Assembly (NCBI GenBank): GCA_003141795.1
Contig: PLNO01000144.1
Span: 10,043 to 17,913, forward strand
Reading direction: 5' to 3'
DNA: 7,871 nucleotides
Source of the DNA: Spirochaetaceae bacterium
Lineage (GTDB): Bacteria; Spirochaetota; Spirochaetia; SZUA-6; Fen-1364
This document shows positions 5,170 through 7,871 of the stretch, one piece after another. A model generated the notes under the pieces. The model saw nothing but the letters and a program-made list of their open reading frames with translations, had not been told where the DNA came from and did no database searches. Each line of letters starts with the position of its first letter. Positions within the stretch are counted from its first letter, which is position 1. The position numbers and the translations under genes were made by a program.

Positions 5170-6687
5170 GTGCTCTTTACCGCCATGGTGGTCACTTTCT
5201 TGAAGTCGACTCTCCTCTTGGCAGCTGTGACGATGGCGCGTCGAAGGGTGCGGGACCGTCTTTCCGCGGCGGTGCGCTTCCGGCTCGTCTTTCTCGTGAT
5301 GGAATGCCTGCCTCTGCTCGCCATCGGTCCCGCCTATGATGCACTGGCCCGCAGTTCAGCCACTACAACGGCGCAGCACGCCTTCGGTACAGCTGGAGAA
5401 GACGAGGGAATCATTGTTCTCCATCCCACCGTAAATCGTGGCCTGAGTATTCCGCGCATCGAGGTGCCGGACAGGCTTGCGCACTTTCTCGTTCTCGGCT
5501 GGGGAATCCTTACGGCGCTCATCGCAGCGAAGTCGGCGGTGCTGCGGGCCGTTTCAGCCCTTGCGCTGAGACGTCTGGCGCCCTGCCGTGACGCCCGGTG
5601 GCTGCAGGCGCTTTCGGCCGCCAAAAAACGTCATGGCGTGACCCGCCGCATCGTGCTTCTCGACGGCATCGCATCACCACCGTTCACTGCGGGGTTGCTT
5701 GGTCGCACCATCATCGTTCCCGTCGACGTCCGTGAATGGAGCGGCGAGAGCCGGATCGCGATCCTCCTCCACGAGGTGGCGCACGTGAAACGTAGCGACG
5801 TCCTGCTGATGGGCTTCATCGAGATCATCGCGGCCGCGTTCTGGTGCGTTCCGTTCGTGCATGCGGCGGTGAAGGCGCTCGTGGAGGACAGGGAGGAGGC
5901 GTGCGATGCCCTTGCGGTGGAGAGGGGGGCTGATCCCTCGGAGCTCGCGTCGCTTCTCCTGGAGATGGCGGCATCGCATCGGTCATGGCCGATACCCGGA
6001 GCTCAGGGGATGTTGGGCCGGTCATTGGACAGGCCTGCGAAGATAGAAAGGAGAATACGAATGATCATCAACGAAAAACGCGCCGCGGAAGGCACGCCTC
6101 GTATCCGGCGCGCCGCGGCCGCGGGGATTGTCCTCGCCATCGCATTGATCGGGCTGACGGGCCTGCCGCCCCTCTTTGCCGTGGGGCCGTCTGGCGGTGA
6201 GGGCGGGCGCGAAATCTCAGTGATCACGGCCGAAGGGGTGTCGAAGAGCATCCCGACCGATCTCACAGACCTCCCTTGCGCGGCGCCGCTGACGGGTGAC
6301 TGGAGAGTGTCCCAGCCTTTCGGGAGGCAGACGAACCCAGTCACCGGCAAGCCTTATCTCCACAGGGGAATCGATCTCACCGACGGGAGGTCGGGAGACA
6401 CCGTGCGCTCCACCATGGCCGGGCGTGTCATCGAGACAGGGACCGACAAGGGCAAGGGACGGTACGTCGTCATCGCGAACGGTGCCATCGAGGTATGCTT
6501 CCAGAAGCTGAAGAGTGTCCGCGTCGCCACGGGGGACTTCGTCAGTGTCGGCACGGAGGTCGGCACCGTGGGCACGAGCGGAGTTTCCACTGGTCCGCAT
6601 CTGCACTACGAAGTCTGGGTTCAGGGTACCGCGGTCGATCCCGGGGCTCTTCTCAAGACGGGAAACGCCGGCTACGCAGGGCTTTGA
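5170..6687 (+). CDS. M56 (BlaR1-like) membrane metalloprotease fused to a C-terminal M23 peptidase-like domain
   Basis: A 505-residue sensor-protease. Hydrophobic segments are visible at about 6-22, 35-55, 103-125, 211-233 and 315-338. The cytosolic zinc protease site is HEVAH (201-205), with the third ligand expected in EDREEACD (239-246, probably Glu242), as in BlaR1/MecR1. After the last membrane segment, BlaR1 would carry a penicillin-binding domain. Here residues about 378-490 form an M23 (LytM/lysostaphin-type) domain with the zinc motif HRGID (His398, Asp402) and the closing motif GPHLHYEV (His477, His479). The canonical Y-x-H-L His appears replaced by Lys446 (FQKL). By analogy with BlaR1, an outside signal, here possibly peptidoglycan, would activate the M56 domain to inactivate the repressor encoded 1 nt upstream. 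GTG 5170 is chosen because it directly follows that gene and precedes the first membrane segment. M23/M56 fusions are known, but I know of no well-described mechanism. Confidence 0.88.
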   Translation: MLFTAMVVTFLKSTLLLAAVTMARRRVRDRLSAAVRFRLVFLVMECLPLLAIGPAYDALARSSATTTAQHAFGTAGEDEGIIVLHPTVNRGLSIPRIEVPDRLAHFLVLGWGILTALIAAKSAVLRAVSALALRRLAPCRDARWLQALSAAKKRHGVTRRIVLLDGIASPPFTAGLLGRTIIVPVDVREWSGESRIAILLHEVAHVKRSDVLLMGFIEIIAAAFWCVPFVHAAVKALVEDREEACDALAVERGADPSELASLLLEMAASHRSWPIPGAQGMLGRSLDRPAKIERRIRMIINEKRAAEGTPRIRRAAAAGIVLAIALIGLTGLPPLFAVGPSGGEGGREISVITAEGVSKSIPTDLTDLPCAAPLTGDWRVSQPFGRQTNPVTGKPYLHRGIDLTDGRSGDTVRSTMAGRVIETGTDKGKGRYVVIANGAIEVCFQKLKSVRVATGDFVSVGTEVGTVGTSGVSTGPHLHYEVWVQGTAVDPGALLKTGNAGYAGL

Positions 6688-6690
6688 ACA

Positions 6691-7605
6691 GTGACGAGAA
6701 CATCTGTGCTCATCGGCATCGTCATTCTGCTCGTCGTCATGACCCCTCTGGGTGCCTTCTGCGCAGGCGGTGCCGTCCCGTCTCTGAACGAGTTCTACGA
6801 TGTGACCATCAACGGCTGCCCGCAGAGGATCCTCGTGCAGTCCAATGACGAGAGCAAGCCGGTCCTGCTTTATCTCCATGGAGGACCCGGTTCGTCGCTT
6901 CTCACCCTCTCCCACCTCTACTCCGAGAAGCTGTTCGACGATTTCATCTTCGTGAACTGGGACCAGCGGGGAACAGCCTTCTCGTATCACGACGGAATGG
7001 ACGGGATCCTGGTTTCGGAAGTGCAGATCCAGGACGACGCCCTGGAGCTCTCACGGTACTTGATGCGGACGTTCCACAAGGAGAAGATTTTTCTCCTCGG
7101 GCATTCTTTCGGAAGCGTCATAGGCCTGAGGCTCGCAGCCGAGCACCCTGACTGCTTCTTCGCGTACATCGGCGTCGGCCAGGTGATCGACTACGAGCGC
7201 TCCGTCGCGATCACCTACGACTGGCTGCATGAGACGCTCGAAAAGGCGGGTGATACAGCGGAGCTTCGGAGAATCGAAGCCGACAGGTTTCCGTACATCG
7301 ATCTCGTCATCAAATACGGCGGGCATCATCGCCTGTCGCTCGACCTGGAACAGTTGAAGACCACCTCCCCCTGGTATTATGACGGCTATACCAATCTCGC
7401 GAACAAAGGGCTCGCGTTCTCACAGTACTGGGTCGGGCACAACCTGGAAACGAACCCCGCGCCGCTGCGCATCCCGCGGGTGGGCCTCGGGCCCACCTGC
7501 GATCTTCAGTCGCTTTCTACGCCTTCAATCCCGTCATCGCGATCCCCTGGACGAAGTACTTGGAGAGGAACATGTAGAGGATCAGCAATGGCAGCGACGC
7601 GATGA
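6691..7605 (+). CDS. Exported alpha/beta hydrolase, proline-iminopeptidase-like, C-terminally truncated (probable pseudogene)
   Basis: The first 255-260 residues belong to an alpha/beta hydrolase of the proline-iminopeptidase type. A signal peptide or membrane anchor lies at residues 1-24. HGGPG (63-67) forms the oxyanion region, WDQRG (90-94) is the next family motif, and GHSFGS (137-142) carries the nucleophile Ser139. A cap region follows. After about residue 260 the sequence loses family character and becomes Arg/Ser-rich. The expected ending, with the catalytic Asp in a G..D motif and the catalytic His, is absent. The frame instead runs through a hairpin and stops inside the antisense strand of the permease gene, overlapping it by 89 bp. 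The gene therefore encodes a protein lacking two thirds of its triad and is probably inactive. It begins 3 nt after the M56/M23 gene, without a clear ribosome site, so it is probably translated by coupling. Substrates of an intact version could be peptides or cell-wall fragments, which is inference. Confidence 0.75.
   Translation: MTRTSVLIGIVILLVVMTPLGAFCAGGAVPSLNEFYDVTINGCPQRILVQSNDESKPVLLYLHGGPGSSLLTLSHLYSEKLFDDFIFVNWDQRGTAFSYHDGMDGILVSEVQIQDDALELSRYLMRTFHKEKIFLLGHSFGSVIGLRLAAEHPDCFFAYIGVGQVIDYERSVAITYDWLHETLEKAGDTAELRRIEADRFPYIDLVIKYGGHHRLSLDLEQLKTTSPWYYDGYTNLANKGLAFSQYWVGHNLETNPAPLRIPRVGLGPTCDLQSLSTPSIPSSRSPGRSTWRGTCRGSAMAATR
7476..7500 (-). terminator. Strong GC-rich hairpin after the ABC permease gene
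   Basis: GCGGGTGGGCC (7476-7486) pairs with GGCCCACCTGC (7490-7500) over 11 bp with one G-T pair and a TCG loop. It starts 17 nt after the permease stop on the minus strand, the usual place for a terminator. No T-run follows on either strand, so intrinsic termination is not certain. It may instead protect the 3' end of the messenger RNA. Confidence 0.5.
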
Positions 7606-7871
7606 CGCTCACCGCGAGCTGCTCGGGGAACGGCGTGTTGTACCCGCCCTTGAACAGCGCGATTCCCTGGGGAAGCACGCGCATCTCGGGGGTGGAGATG
7701 AGGATAAGGGGCCAGAGGAGCAGGTTCCACACCCACTGGGCGTGGAAGATGATGAGGGCAAGAAGCGCGGTACGCGCCATGGGAAGACCGATCCGGGCGA
7801 AGATCGTGTATTCACTCGCCCCGTCCATGCGGGCGCTCTCGATGTACTCGTCGGGAACGGAGTAGAAGAAC
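7517..7871 (-). CDS. Carbohydrate ABC transporter permease (MalG-type), 5' part beyond window edge
   Basis: The C-terminal 117 or so residues of an inner-membrane permease of a binding-protein-dependent sugar ABC transporter. The EAA loop, which docks the ATPase, is clear: EYIESARMDGASEY followed by FARIGLPMA. After it comes a hydrophobic segment (TALLALIIFHAQWVWNLLLW), a polar stretch (RVLPQGIALFKGG), a last membrane segment (LPLLILYMFLSKYF), and the family's usual ending QGIAMTGLKA. The frame continues to the window edge, so the Met at 7828 is internal and not the start. The C-terminus is intact and is followed by the hairpin at 7476-7500. The gene converges on the truncated hydrolase gene. 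Partner genes (MalF-type permease, solute-binding protein) should lie upstream on the minus strand, beyond 7871. The substrate is not evident. Confidence 0.92.
   Translation of the reverse strand, partial: FFYSVPDEYIESARMDGASEYTIFARIGLPMARTALLALIIFHAQWVWNLLLWPLILISTPEMRVLPQGIALFKGGYNTPFPEQLAVSVIASLPLLILYMFLSKYFVQGIAMTGLKA

Noticed and set aside
6217..6990. Minus-strand open frame across the M23 domain and the hydrolase start
   Set aside because: It is antisense to two well-supported genes and has a charged, low-complexity product without family motifs.
6691..7605. Beta-lactamase as the third gene of the bla-like operon
   Set aside because: The motifs HGGPG, WDQRG and GHSFGS are those of an alpha/beta hydrolase. 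No SxxK or metallo-beta-lactamase motif was seen.

Overview
The window is GC-rich bacterial DNA, densely packed with genes. It suggests a free-living, sugar-using bacterium with a Gram-negative-type envelope: it carries a galactitol-family PTS permease, a MalG-type ABC sugar permease, and a lipoprotein whose residue after the lipid-bearing Cys does not suggest inner-membrane retention. PEGA and ankyrin lipoproteins together with mixed PTS and ABC sugar uptake would fit a high-GC spirochaete-like organism, but nothing here proves the taxon.

Layout. (1) Positions 2-2903, plus strand: the 3' part of a GatC-like PTS IIC gene, translationally coupled (ATGA overlap) to a complete PIG-L/LmbE-type zinc deacetylase. 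A 170-bp repeat-rich spacer follows, then an uncharacterised protein with a possible mutarotase-like fold. The first two genes look like one operon for import and deacetylation of a sugar or sugar phosphate. (2) Positions 2931-4580, minus strand: a 549-residue lipoprotein with a PEGA domain, five ankyrin repeats and an unassigned C-terminal half, driven by a near-consensus sigma70 promoter at 4621-4648. (3) Positions 4785-7605, plus strand: a tight three-gene unit of a BlaI/MecI-type repressor, a membrane M56 (BlaR1-like) metalloprotease fused to an M23 peptidase-like domain, and an exported alpha/beta hydrolase of the proline-iminopeptidase type that has lost its C-terminal part. A promoter with a tandem operator-like element lies just upstream. 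(4) Positions 7517-7871, minus strand: the 3' end of an ABC sugar permease gene, followed by a strong hairpin.

How it may work. The BlaI-M56 pair is the known logic of the bla/mec systems: a membrane protease senses an envelope signal and inactivates a repressor. Here the penicillin-binding sensor domain is replaced by an M23-like domain, which suggests sensing of peptidoglycan or its fragments. One catalytic His of that domain appears to be Lys, so it may bind more than cut. This sensor/repressor unit, its operator pair and the broken downstream hydrolase are the most interesting part of the window.
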